Below are positions 1-11,294 of a stretch of DNA of 64,000 nucleotides, one piece after another; the stretch's first letter is position 1; every line of letters starts with the position of its first letter. A program made the position numbers and the translations under genes. The stretch spans positions 9,456,001 to 9,520,000 of the forward strand of contig NC_092575.1 in NCBI RefSeq assembly GCF_037975245.1, read 5' to 3'. A model generated the notes under the pieces. It worked only from the letters and a program-made list of their open reading frames with translations, did no database searches and was not told the origin of the DNA. This DNA is from Apostichopus japonicus (taxonomy: Eukaryota > Echinodermata > Holothuroidea > Aspidochirotida > Stichopodidae).

Positions 1-3000
1 GGACTTTGGCCATGTTCAGAGATAACCTCAATTGGACCCTTACACTCCACCGACTTCAATATCTCAAAGAGGTAGATAATATGATTACAGCTAACTGAAC
101 AATCGAAAGCCGACACACTTTGACAATAAGTACCAAGAATGGTCAAGACAAAGACCATTTGTGTACACGTAACCAGAAGCTAAAAACGCACAGCTATATT
201 CATAAGTCGTTGACCGTTTAAGGGGCGTCTTGGTGTCCCGAAACGCGCCTTTGGCAAACAAATTTCACTGACACAATGAGAGTAGATGAACGGTCCAATG
301 ATATTTCAAACCGTGATTAATAATTGTAGTCTGCGCAGATAGTGTCACACAGAGGGTTGTTATTTGTGCTACCATCCATCATATCACGACAGACTGCTGC
401 CTTTGTCATCCTAACCATACAAGGCGCTGAACTACTTTGAAAGTAATTTTGGCAACTTCTTAATACCTCAGCCGTTCGCCATCGGGCTAACTGTGTACAC
501 GGCATTGTTACAAACGTGTTAAAATTTACAAACAACCGGGGTTTATAAGCTGTGCTAACGCAAATGCACGATCTTTGTAACAATATATGGGTGTCAAATA
601 AAGTGCACTATTCTTTTCATGGTTGTCCAAGTGAAAACACCGTTGCCTTCTAACAAAACATATAGCGAATGATCTAATCATTATTTGTAAGGAGGTGCAA
701 GAAAACAGCTTTAGCAAAGGACGTAACTGTCGCACTTGAGCCGACAAACTTTGTTCCACACCCTAAACGTTACGTCTCTGATAAAGGTTAGCAACTAGTA
801 GAACTTGGTAAGGAAGCTATAATAACTTTACTTCGCGTTCAGAAAAGGTAAGGTATAAATGCTTCATTGGTTTATTCCTTCTCTAAATGTTTTACTGTCT
901 TTATAAAGAAAATTAAATATTCACAACCAGAGAGTTATACAGTGACCATACATTGAACTTGGCTGTGACTAGTTACTGCTTAGTTTTTTGCTCTGCTGCC
1001 CCCGGTTTTGGAATACTGCCGCTCATTTATGGAAATCACACGAATTCATTAATTTCCTTAGATATTTTAGATAGGTATTAAATAGGTACACTACAAGAAC
1101 AAGAATAACACCGCACAATCTGGTAACATATGTACCTGACTAAAATGATCCTTCATTACTCGTTTACACCGATGAAGCGTTCGCAATTATTTAATTTCCG
1201 CGTACCTTTCTATGACAAGGCGAAGAGATCAGTAAAATAAACAGCAACAGAGAAACAACACACAAGTGAAGCTATTGTACCTACCGTATGTCATTATGTG
1301 TGTATGGAAATAAGGTTAGCCTAGGGGACCGCACATAAGCCACAGCTTCTATACCGTTGGCAATGGCGTCTTCAGGAACACATATAACGTCTGCATTCAG
1401 CAGCAAACTACTTTGATTGGGTTCGAGGGCCTCACTAGATGCCCTCTTACCATTATACTTAACGCCGATGACTATTTTGTCAGTCTAAGTTTTACATTGT
1501 ACAAGAATCAACAATAAGATCAACTCCTCCTTAACATCAGTGTACAGACTACTGGAGGTTTCACTATTAGCCCGGGGAGGGACACGAACAAGAACAAGAC
1601 TTGAAACTGTCAATTTATCCTCCCGGCAGAATTGGTAATCTCTTTTGAGACATAAGCTTGTCGGAACTCAAAAGGTAAAAAATATATATATTACAAATAT
1701 ATAAATCAAACTAAATAAACTTGGTAAATTTCGTAAAAACCTGCGGCTTATCAAACTAAAAATAAATGCAAAGTAACAAAACGCGTTGGTAAAAACAACC
1801 TCTTTGACGCCTATGAAGAATGAAAAAGTTCGGTTTAGTAGATACTAGTCGAGATAAGTTGTCACAAAAGATAGCCAAACTAACCTTTACCAAAGACATC
1901 GTCCTAAAGGGCAATCATATTGTTACTTCACGGTTTCTGGAGCCAAACATTTTAGGATTACAAAAGGCATTGCCACATTGCCACAAGCGACATAACATAT
2001 AACATCGGAAGAAATTCAACATTGTCACTTTTCGTTGGAAAAATACTTAAGCGGAAAGTCACTTCCACCTTTATTTTAGGAACACCATAATTAATCATTA
2101 ATCAACCACCGATTAAAAACAAAACGTTATCAAACCTACAGTAAGATATATACTGGGATAAAATATTGGTATAACAGAGAAAGCCAGCCATTTAGAATTG
2201 TTAACCATCAGAACGTTAAATATCGAGTTATTTTTTGTCCCTTTGCGATTCTGAAATTTCGTTACTTGTGCAAGTTAACATTCATAAGTGACTAATATTT
2301 CAAATGTTTTTACTCTCCTTCTTCATGAATAGTCAACGTTAGGAACAGATATTGGATTTTGGTAATTGTGCCAAATCGAATCTCAAAATTAACTTCAGTA
2401 CAGCTGCTTTATTTGCGGCATATAATTAACTGTTTGTTGAGATATACTACAAAAATTAATGCAACAATATACTTGCAAGGAACAAACGTTTGTTTTGGAC
2501 GGTGGGGAGTCGGGGTGGGGTGGGGTGGGGAGTCGGGGTGGGTGGGGGGTCGGGGGTGGGGTGGGGTAGGGTGGGGAGTCGGGGTGGGTGGGGGGTCGGG
2601 GTGGGGTGGGGGGAATTGAGACGAAGCAGATGGAAGGGAAAAGTTGCCAAATAACACAACGAAAAGGCTAATGTAGTTAGACGATATCATATCTAAATTA
2701 TCATAGCCGACGTTGGAAGGAATAATATATCTATAAACGCATAAATTCAGCAATACATCAGCACGGAGACTTCTTCCTATCGAGACAAAATTACAAATTT
2801 TTGCAACACAATGTGCAAATTGAGAAACCTGTTACATGAGAAACAGGGAACGAGTGTAACAAAAACAGGGATTAAAACGGTACATACTAACTCCAATTAC
2901 TGTTACCTGATATTAAAATTTAATGTGCAGAAATATATACGTAACATTGTACAGAAGAGAACTGATTAAAAACAACACACACACAAATTAATGTAAGAAA

Positions 3001-3561
3001 TAATTATAAAATTACATTCAATTAGACTTGACAAGTTACATTGTTTTGCAATAGGACAGTAGGCCGGCAGCAATATCAATCAAAAATCGATACTTTTGAC
3101 GATGAATGGGGGGTAAGTTAAATTACACCTAAATTACCCCTAAACCCGAACATAAGTAATGTCTGTATCACATTTGGATAGCAATTGATCAAAACTAATG
3201 CATCTCTTTATTTTTAGTCGACAAATTAACGTTAATTTGCGAACATTACTTATTCCAATTAGCTTTAAACATTTCATCGCAGACGCATTTTCATCTTAAT
3301 ATAAATGACACGAATATGGGGAATCGTATATTGTCCTGTTTGGTTCAGTTTTTCATGCATTCTTTTGAAACGTAATTTAACAATAGTCATACTAATGAAC
3401 TGCATGATCATAGGAAATTTAATATCACATAGCATCGCAAATTTACCAAAATTAGCACAAATGCTGCTTTAACTAAAAACTAAACTAAACTTAACTAAGC
3501 ACACACACTTACACATACAGACAACAACAAATAAAAATATGTTATCAACAATGAAACTTAC
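1..3561 (-). other. Tbx2/3 intron 2 (partial, runs off left edge)
   Basis: This stretch follows the exon 2 donor on the minus strand. I searched both strands for the expected third T-box exon (TILNSMHKYQ.., ..FIAVTAYQND) and found nothing. The open frames at 317-759 and 1820-2002 have no recognisable protein features. The only structured element is the G-rich tract at 2501-2613. The rest is AT-rich single-copy-looking sequence. Confidence 0.8.
2501..2613 (+). repeat. G-rich GGGGT/GTCGGGG tract, G-quadruplex-prone
   Basis: About 113 bp of the plus strand are almost only G and T, built from GGGGTGGGG and GGGAGTCGGGG words. It holds far more than four runs of three or more Gs with 1-4 nt spacers, so it fits the usual intramolecular G-quadruplex pattern many times over. 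It lies in intron 2 of Tbx2/3, with the G-rich strand as transcription template. Confidence 0.9.
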
Positions 3562-3829
3562 AAATCCATGTTTATCGGATATGTTATTCGTGAGCTTCAG
3601 TTTATGGAAAGATACGACTTTCTGCATCCATTGCTCTCCTGAGGTTGGTGAATCAGGATGTATGTACATTCTCTTTGGCATCTCCGGGTCGGCTTTTCCC
3701 GCTACCATCCAGCGAGAATTGTGAAACTTGTAACGGCAGTCGTCAGCTGCCACGATGTCCATTAAGAGAATATACTTCGCTTTCTTGTCTAAGCCAGACA
3801 CCCGCACCTTGAAGGACGGAAACATTCGT
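3562..3829 (-). CDS. Tbx2/3: Tbx2/3-family T-box transcription factor, exon 2 (central T-box)
   Basis: The exon is 268 nt and completes codon 127 through residue 216. It carries the most conserved part of the T-box: [20 protein letters not shown], then [40 protein letters not shown] and [14 protein letters not shown]. The acceptor (..aattgcag, AG at 3831-3830) and donor (GTAAGT starting at 3561) are canonical. The incoming intron has phase 2 and the outgoing one phase 0, the same split points I recall in vertebrate TBX2/TBX3. Residues differing from vertebrate TBX2 are conservative (for example MQKVVSFHK for MAKPVAFHK). The next exon, which should begin TILNSMHKYQ, is not visible between 1 and 3500, so intron 2 exceeds 3.5 kb and the gene continues beyond the left edge. 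The open frame past 3561 (VSFIVDN..) is intron read-through. Confidence 0.97.
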
Positions 3830-4799
3830 CTGCAATTCGAATTAAAGAACATCATATTTAAAATCAATGAAACCTTTATCTCTCTTTTCTCATAATTAAA
3901 ATATTTGGTTACTTTTTCACGGCTACCAAATAATGACAACAGCATGTACCTGTAACTGATAATATTGATTAAAAACTTAAACTATATTGTTAAATCGGTT
4001 TAACGTTAATTCAACTGTCAGTATTGTACCTGATCCATGAGATTTGTCAAACATTCTCCTATATTTGCACATTTCTAAACTCTTTCGTTTTTCTGATAGG
4101 AAAATGACCAGTTTGCATTAATTGAGTTTATGAAAGATAATATGACAAAGAAGCCGAAAAATGAACGAGGAATGGTCGAAAGATTTAAATTTCTTAGCTG
4201 TTGAGATTATAGGAAATTGCTTCATAGCTAAATAGAACTATAGAACACGACAGAAATTGCATAATATTATTAATGATAACATTATTACTATCTATGGTTC
4301 ACATGAAACGTTGTTTATGGTTAATTTATTTTGCATATCATTATTACTAAATTCTTTGAGGTAACCTTCATTTTCTTTCTTTCATGAGACTTCTGAGTGA
4401 GTAAGCGCTTCAGTTTGTAATTGCATTTCCCAAGAGTCAGTTGCCAATGAATTGATCAGTTAACACAAGGCTATGGTGATCATGTTTTACAACATTACGA
4501 CACCATGATATTACAAAGCCTGTTTGGTTCATTGGTCAACATAACAAAGTATTAAGTGGCAAAATCGATACTCTCATTTTGTAACGTGTTTCCTATTTAT
4601 TGATTAGCTTCGATTTTACCCTGAAGCCTCTTCGAGGTGAAATATTAAACCATTGGTTTTTACAATCGATTGGTTGTTATCAAGCACTCTGGTACTAAAC
4701 ATCGAATGATCAAACTCTACTTCGTTCTATCAAATAATGATTCTTAGTAAGTTAGGTGCCTTCAATCAGTTCTAGACGTAAGCAGAGTACAAACTGAAT

Positions 4800-5313
4800 G
4801 GTTTCAACCAAACCTCTTTACCTTCGCAATATCATCCCAGTTTACTGTGTATAGATCTTAATGAGAATAAATGAAAGTTTTCCCAAAATCAAGTTTAACA
4901 TACACACATGGAATATATCGAATACAAAGTACACACAAAAATCAATTCAAGTCGTTAATATGTTTGTAGTGAATCCCTATCTAATTTAGCCAGTGAATTA
5001 AAGGAATTTTATTCGGATTAATTCTACATGTTCAATAAATGTTTAATCCATTTTTCCATTTTTCATTTTGGTTTCAACCAAACCTCTTTACTTTCGCAAT
5101 ATCATCCCAATTTACTGTGTATAAATCTTAATGAGAATACATGAAATCTTTTCCAAAATCAAGTTTAACATACACACATCGAATATACACACAAAAATCA
5201 TTTCAAGTTCTTAAAATGTCTGTAGTGAATCCCTCTCATCTTTAGCCAAAGAATAAAAAAGGAATTATATTCGGATTAATACTACATGTTCAATAAATGT
5301 TTAATCCATTTTT
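4800..5313. repeat. Two-copy tandem duplication, period about 270 bp
   Basis: Copy 1 (about 4800-5061) and copy 2 (about 5070-5313) both start GGTTTCAACCAAACCTCTTT and both end with GTTCAATAAATGTTTAATCC. Copy 2 has scattered substitutions and a deletion of about 20 bp. It lies within Tbx2/3 intron 1. The divergence shows it is not very recent. Confidence 0.92.
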
Positions 5314-7704
5314 AGTTTTAGTTTTGTTTTCTATGCTTTTTTTAGGGGGGAAAGAAGTTGATATGATAGAGAGGGCGCGCTGCATACAACCAAAGGTGCT
5401 ATTTTTTTTTTACTGAAACAAACCCGTTTGTTCCCTCTGTCATGTATTCTGTCCCTTTGCAACATAAAAACAACTATTTATAAGACGCGGTATTTGAGTG
5501 CTTAATTTTTGAAATCATGAATGATTTTAATTTAGTATAAAATAAAATTGGATTTAATAAAAGATAAGCAAGTTCTCAAAAAAATGCATTAAAATACTTG
5601 GACACCGTTTTTCAGTTGAACAACAATATACTGCTCTTACAACTATAGGGGAAACTAATGAACTACATACTAACAGCAGTGAATGAAACCAAGTTTCAAG
5701 GAGTATCGAGGATAAAATATAATTCCACTTGTTATAACACGGTCCTATTTAATAGAATTTAGCGTATTCAATTAAATTTAGAAAGATGCGAGAAGAGCTA
5801 CATTCGCTGAAATGTGAAGACAATAACATAAGAAATAAACAAACGTCTTATATGTCAGTACCGTCATGTTCAATGTCATCGATACAGTAGTAGCGTTATT
5901 CCACGCAAAGTGCCACCTACATGTAAGAAACTCTTCAATAAAGCTTGCATATTAATGAGCGGTTCTGCCCTTATGTACCATTAATAAATTAGCTTTAACA
6001 ATTAGGAAACATTACTAATCATCCTGATAATACAAAGTGGAAAAGCAGCATTTTCATCAGTTAACACGAGAAGTAAAATTCAAGACAATTTTGGTGAATT
6101 GAAATTATATCTAACTGATTTATTTAAAGTTACAAAGTGGACACTGGTTTGCCAACATTCATTGTTGATTGCAACATGCGGAATAATTAGGAAGTCCGTT
6201 ACAGACAATTAATTCTTAAATCGTTCTTCTAGGGAAGGCAATTATGCACATTTGTTACAATACTAAAAGTATGAATGAATGGTTTATATCGTACGGAATT
6301 GTTATCCTTTTATAACATAATATAACATCGATATAAATTAGCCCGAAATTACTTTTTATTCTGCATTTAATGAATCGAGAATAGTTTGTTTCCTTTTCTG
6401 TTTACAGGTCATTAATCGTTATAACTACATTGCGTATGCATACACCTGAACAACCGTAGCTCGGAAAATTATTTCATAATTAAATTGCGCTTTGATTGAT
6501 ATGTGATATTGCAAAGATGCTGGCATAATTAAACTCTTTTATTTGTTTACAGTTATTATTAATGTTTTAATATTTTTGTGCACGATTGCTCCTGCAGCTT
6601 CCTGACAACACGACAGTTGAATCGTCAGCTACAGACATATAGCTCTACGTCATATCACATTAACTGACTTTTTCTTTTTTAAGAAAATGCATCTGTTATT
6701 GGTCTGTTATTGTCGTAAATTCAACTTTTGTTCAGTCATGTGATTTGGGTGGAGTATGAATTAGGAATGAGAAGGATAGTCTACTTTGAAGGTAGAAATT
6801 GAATAAATATTTGAATCAAATATTTTTTGCACTTCTAAGAATTCTATATATGGTCAGCGATATTCTTAATAAATGTTTCTGTTATATATATAATTAACAC
6901 TTTAATCACGCCGCACAAGCAATGGGGTTTGTCTTGCATGTGATATTTAATGTGATTATAAAGACTTCGCTGTACCTCCTAATACACACAGTAACATAGC
7001 CCCATCAATCGCATAGATCGGCCACGTTGTCTTAAGAAAGTACAGAACATTTGATGTTCTTGTCATACATAAATCCATTGGTGCACCGTAACAATAATAT
7101 TAAATATTGATGGAACGGATATTAACGAATATTGGACGTATAATAAAATTAGTTGGTTTTTAATTTGAGTAACGTGTTCTTCCTTGAGTCATATCTTTCT
7201 TCAGCAGAACTAACGCAATACAATATATTAACAATGCAATTGATCTTAATTCGGCACATTTGTCTATTAATGCTTTAGTTGAGGGTAAAGATGAACTCAT
7301 GGCGAAAATATCGGTAATGTGTTAAATAACATCAATTCGGAAAGAGTAAATCAGTGGTTTAAAGTCGCTCTAAATGTCGATGTATTATCGGGATTAATGA
7401 CTATTAACTAGATAATATTCAGCACTTTAAAAAAAAAATATCTCACTTTTTTCAAAGTACTCTATCTGTATGTAAAATAAATATTGTCAAACTAAGTGTA
7501 AAAGTCACAACAATGAAAGCATTTTATCAATGGGGAATTAATGAACCATTTAATGATCGCAGTAACAGTTATCGAATGTTGACATGATGTGCCAGTATTT
7601 ATTCAATTGGGCTAATTTTATTAACGGTGTTAATTTCCTTTATCATTAATCAAAATATTCGGCTGATGAGGGCAAGTCGTTTAAGGTAATTCAGGAATGA
7701 ATCC

Positions 7705-7718
7705 CCCCCCCCCCCTCC
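7705..7718 (+). repeat. poly-C run
   Basis: An uninterrupted C run within intron 1 of Tbx2/3. It is a likely length-variable site and a place of sequencing uncertainty. Confidence 0.8.
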
Positions 7719-8257
7719 AATTTGTTTGATATTTTCAGTGTGATATATTTGTTTCTAAAAGAATAAAGATATCAGGATAATACAACGGGGTGAGGCACAA
7801 GTTTTGTTTGCCTTTTATTTTTTTGCAAGATTTAATCAATATTCTATATGTTTATATGTTTGGCTGTGAAAACAAAATTCGCAACTTTAGAAACATTGAA
7901 AAACAGCTAAAATTTCAAAATATTTGAATGTTCTCTGTATGGCAAGGGTATTAGTATCTTAACAAAGGAATGACTTAATGATAATAAACTAGCAAGCATC
8001 CTCATTGAAGAAGATTCAAATCTATTACTTCCGATTTCAAAATAAATAAATAATATTAAAGGCAAATTTCGATTTACTTTAGTTGACGTGTTAATGTTTA
8101 ATATGTAAGAAAATTTGAAGTAAATATAGAACTATGTAGCAGTCACCGAAATTCTCGTATTTAGGAACCCGTCAGTCTAAGAAAACGTAGCTTTTCAATT
8201 TACTTGGTCTAAAAGACAGGTTTTCGTTACCTTATTCAAATGAGATATTCCACTTAC

Positions 8258-8637
8258 CTTCCAGATTTCGTGATAACCATCTCTGTCCCTCGCTTATGGA
8301 ATTGCTCCCAAAGATCTTTTGACTCCAAAGTAACTTTTGGATCATCCGTGTCCTCACCGACCTCCCCTGCCGTAACAGACGGGAACGGGGGTCGATGAAG
8401 GGTGTAGGCATGTGAAGCAAAAAACTCGTGGTTTCCATATGGTGACTGATGATCACTAAATTTTGGGAGGGGGAACCCAGGCAGGGGACCTCCATGTAAC
8501 GCATGAGGTGCCCTATACAATCCAGGGAAAAACTGTGGCGGAGTTAGAATTGAGTTCATAGAAAAATCCGTTAATCTTGATGGTAGGATTGGGGCGTAGG
8601 CCATGCTTGGCGTGTTCAATGGAGTTGCTTGCTTCAT
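8258..8637 (-). CDS. Tbx2/3: Tbx2/3-family T-box transcription factor, exon 1 (N-terminus and start of T-box)
   Basis: This exon encodes residues 1-126 plus two bases of codon 127. Tbx2/3 proteins are nuclear DNA-binding factors, mostly repressors, that pattern organs and body axes. The N-terminal stretch MAYAPILPSRLTDFSMNSIL (residues 12-31) resembles the start of vertebrate TBX2/TBX3. A Pro/His-rich linker follows, and the T-box begins near residue 99 with DDPKVTLESKDLWEQFHKRG. The exon ends ..KSG-AG before a consensus donor (GTAAGT, complement of 8252-8257), and joins exon 2 to give ..[12 protein letters not shown], the expected family sequence. An in-frame TAA sits immediately before the first ATG (8637-8635), so no unspliced upstream start exists. 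That ATG has T at -3; Met12 has a much better context (AGCATGG) and may be the main start. Residues 25-31 (FSMNSIL) look like an eh1 Groucho-binding motif. The family call is certain; Tbx2 versus Tbx3 does not apply outside vertebrates. Confidence 0.96.
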
Positions 8638-9250
8638 TTAGGGATTCAACACAAGTAAACGGATACAAAAGGATTTTCACAGTATTAGAAAACGTTCTCT
8701 GAAATTTCCATTGGCTTCAAAGAATACGAATCCCGGTATTAATACAACACTTTCAAATATGCGTAACTGTCGTCAAGAAAACCACATATTGTCAAGTGAT
8801 ATTGTAATTATTCCGAAACACAAAACAAATTTATTAAAGAATAAATTCCTTCCGTTGAAATTGTTCTTCAGTAAATAATAGGACCACGATCAATCAATCC
8901 GGTAACTTTGCACCACTTCAACGAGACGCTTGGAGGAAGTTTCCTCTACGGACAGTTTCGGGTAAATCCGTGAACTTCTTACCGCTAAGGGTCCCGAGCG
9001 TCTAATGCTGTGAAGTCTTTTGTATCAACATGAGAGCTACTTAGGCGGCCGTTATGTCCTTTGGTTAACTGAAAGACAAAAGACGGGCTAAATTAAAAAC
9101 ATCTCGTTGGAGGTGTGAAGGTCTTTAATGACAACACTGAGAAAGAGGGAAATATAAAGACAAACGTGCTACTGAGGCATGCAGTGAACGAATGACAAGG
9201 TATCGGTTGAGTCACCATGAACAGGTAGGTATAGCTGCAAGTGCTAAAAT
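8638..9250 (-). promoter_or_regulatory. Probable 5' UTR and proximal promoter of Tbx2/3
   Basis: This is the sequence immediately upstream of the Tbx2/3 start codon. It is richer in CpG than its surroundings, especially about 8890-9060, as expected for a developmental-gene promoter. I see no convincing TATA box at a plausible spacing. A T-box half-site (AGGTGTGAA) lies at 9111-9119. The transcription start site cannot be placed from sequence alone, and an upstream non-coding exon remains possible. Confidence 0.45.
9111..9119 (+). promoter_or_regulatory. T-box half-site AGGTGTGAA
   Basis: Exact match to the T half-site, about 475 bp upstream of the Tbx2/3 start codon. Identical 9-mers occur at 11286 and 14905 in the same orientation. 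It may be an autoregulatory or T-box cross-regulatory site. Confidence 0.4.
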
Positions 9251-11175
9251 ACCGAACAGTTCAAACAAATTAATTATTAAGTCAATTTCTTTTGTTTTGT
9301 TTTGTATCGTTAGCACAGAAATAATACAATGAAATTAAAGAAATGTGTCTGGCACAATCTGTCTCTACGTTGGAATGATCAACGTGTCACAGAAATTGTC
9401 CTCTCACTAAAGGTAAATGAACAACGTTCCTTAATCTCAAAATATTAGTCGATGGATGCACAAAAAACATGTCACGAGTGTAGATGTTATGTCATGAGTT
9501 ATTAATGATAGAATATAGCGTCAATTGAAACAATTTAAAAGTATACTAGCACCATTAAAAGTAACAAGACCAGGGATTCCAATTAAAAATAATATTAAAT
9601 TCCTCACCAAAAAAAATATCTTTGGAAAGAAACCTCCGTAGATTAACTAATTCAATAACAAAAACACAAAAGTGCCCAGAGTGCATCCACCGTCCGCTTC
9701 GTACGTACACCCTACCTCAAATACATCAAGTCGTGCCACAGGGCCATTTTCTGGATGAAATATCCCCTACTATTCCCTTCAGTTGAGGTTTCTATAGGAT
9801 GTTCAGTTCGCCCACTAGTCGAGGTGAACACAGTAGCTAAGGTGATTAAGCCTTCTTAACTTAGCCAAAGCTCTACACGCCTGGATAAGTACCTCTGGCG
9901 CCATGCATGTGTGGCTACACAATAAAGCTTGTCTACATTGTGTTTTCTTTCTACAGAGCAGGCTAGGAGCCCCCTAACGCGTCCGAGTAACCACGCTCAC
10001 GTGCTGAGTGTTAGTGTCTGTCTGTTGACAATCGACCTACACATATTCTGTTACATTGATGGCAATATAAGTCTGGCCGTGGTATCGACATATCAGTTGA
10101 GAATTCATAGTGAGATGTTTTTTCTTTCATGTCGATATACAGTTCAATATAAATTTTGTGTTAACTGTATTAGAGTTTTCATGTGTTTGGTAAGATTTTT
10201 TGTGCGTTATTTCTACATGTGCTATTGGTTACCCGATTGATGAGCAGATAGTTCGCACTTATCATTAATGTTATTCATTTTAGAATTATTATTTTTTTCC
10301 ATTTCGCTTTACTCTTAATGCCATTCAACAATTACAAGGAATACCAACGCACTGGTTTCTTCTTTTCTCTCATGATAACGCACTTTTTCAAAACTTGGGT
10401 GTTAAGCTTCATGTAGATTGTTACCTATTTAGATCGTTTTTTCGTTTTCACTTTGAAATGTGAACATGACAGGAGTAAGACAGCGACTTGGTATAATGTG
10501 ACCATGATTGCGTTTTGTTTGTTGTTGTAAACTGTACAATTAACGTATCCATGTGACCTTGCGCATGACCTGTACAGCACACTGTATTTTAGAGTTGTCC
10601 ATAGGATTTGAATTTAATAATGAATGCATAGCACCCTCTGTTATTTACTTTATGCGATAAATTTCGCATGAAAATCATCTATTAACACCACACGTCACTT
10701 TCACATGATAACGTGTCTGTAAAAGTATTTTCTGTCTTTATTATAATATGCAGTTGATATTTTTTATATGATTAAAGTGACTTTCCAAACACTGAAATGC
10801 ATTCAAATAAATCATCACTGCGAGTTCTTTAAATATTTCTTTGCTAAATTGGCAAAGACGTTCAAACATAACTTTAAGTTATCAATGCATTCTGCTTTCT
10901 CTTTTTTTTATTTTTTTTATTTTTTTTATCATGTGTAGCTACGTGCATTCATACACCAAGGAACTGAACTTACATGTTGTCATGTAAAGATGCAGGACAC
11001 ATTTATAGAATGCGTTTAGTTTTTCTTTCAGCTTACACGTAAGATATTCAATCAAAGATGTTCCTTCAACAGATTCATCAATATTTGCTTACGGTCTGTA
11101 ACCGTTAAAGGGAAGTTGCAATACTTGAATGTATAAAAGTTACCGCTGAAAAGCCTGTACGTGATTGACACAAGG

Positions 11176-11202
11176 GTTGTCATAGCAACCGTCCCGCCCC
11201 CT
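11176..11202. promoter_or_regulatory. RFX-type X-box (GTTGTCATAGCAAC) followed by a GC box
   Basis: The 14-mer fits the RFX/DAF-19 X-box pattern (GTHNYC AT RRNAAC), an imperfect palindrome. Four bases later comes CCCGCCCC, a Sp/KLF-type GC box, in an otherwise AT-rich region. X-box plus GC box is typical of ciliary gene promoters. No recognised gene starts beside it. The overlapping minus-strand open frame at 11324-11052 has no recognisable domain. Confidence 0.4.
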
Positions 11203-11285
11203 ATAGCTGCTAGTGGTAGGAAAGATAATTGTCGCTGACTATACGAAGTGTTAACATCATTAAGAAGCGTTTGAGAAAACAGTCG

Positions 11286-11294
11286 AGGTGTGAA
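11286..11294 (+). promoter_or_regulatory. T-box half-site AGGTGTGAA
   Basis: Second exact half-site upstream of Tbx2/3, about 100 bp from the X-box at 11176-11189. Confidence 0.35.

Larger units (their letters stand above)
3830..8257 (-). other. Tbx2/3 intron 1 (4,428 bp, phase 2)
   Basis: It is bounded by a GTAAGTG donor and a TTGCAG acceptor on the minus strand. It is AT-rich and has no coding-like open frame. It contains a local tandem duplication (4800-5313), a T-run near 5401-5412 and a C-run near 7705-7718. Any cis-regulatory elements are not identifiable without comparison to related species. Confidence 0.9.

Noticed and set aside
3469-3561. C-terminal extension of the T-box frame ([11 protein letters not shown]..)
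   Set aside because: It lies past a consensus donor and is intron read-through; the family sequence should continue with TILNSMHKYQ.
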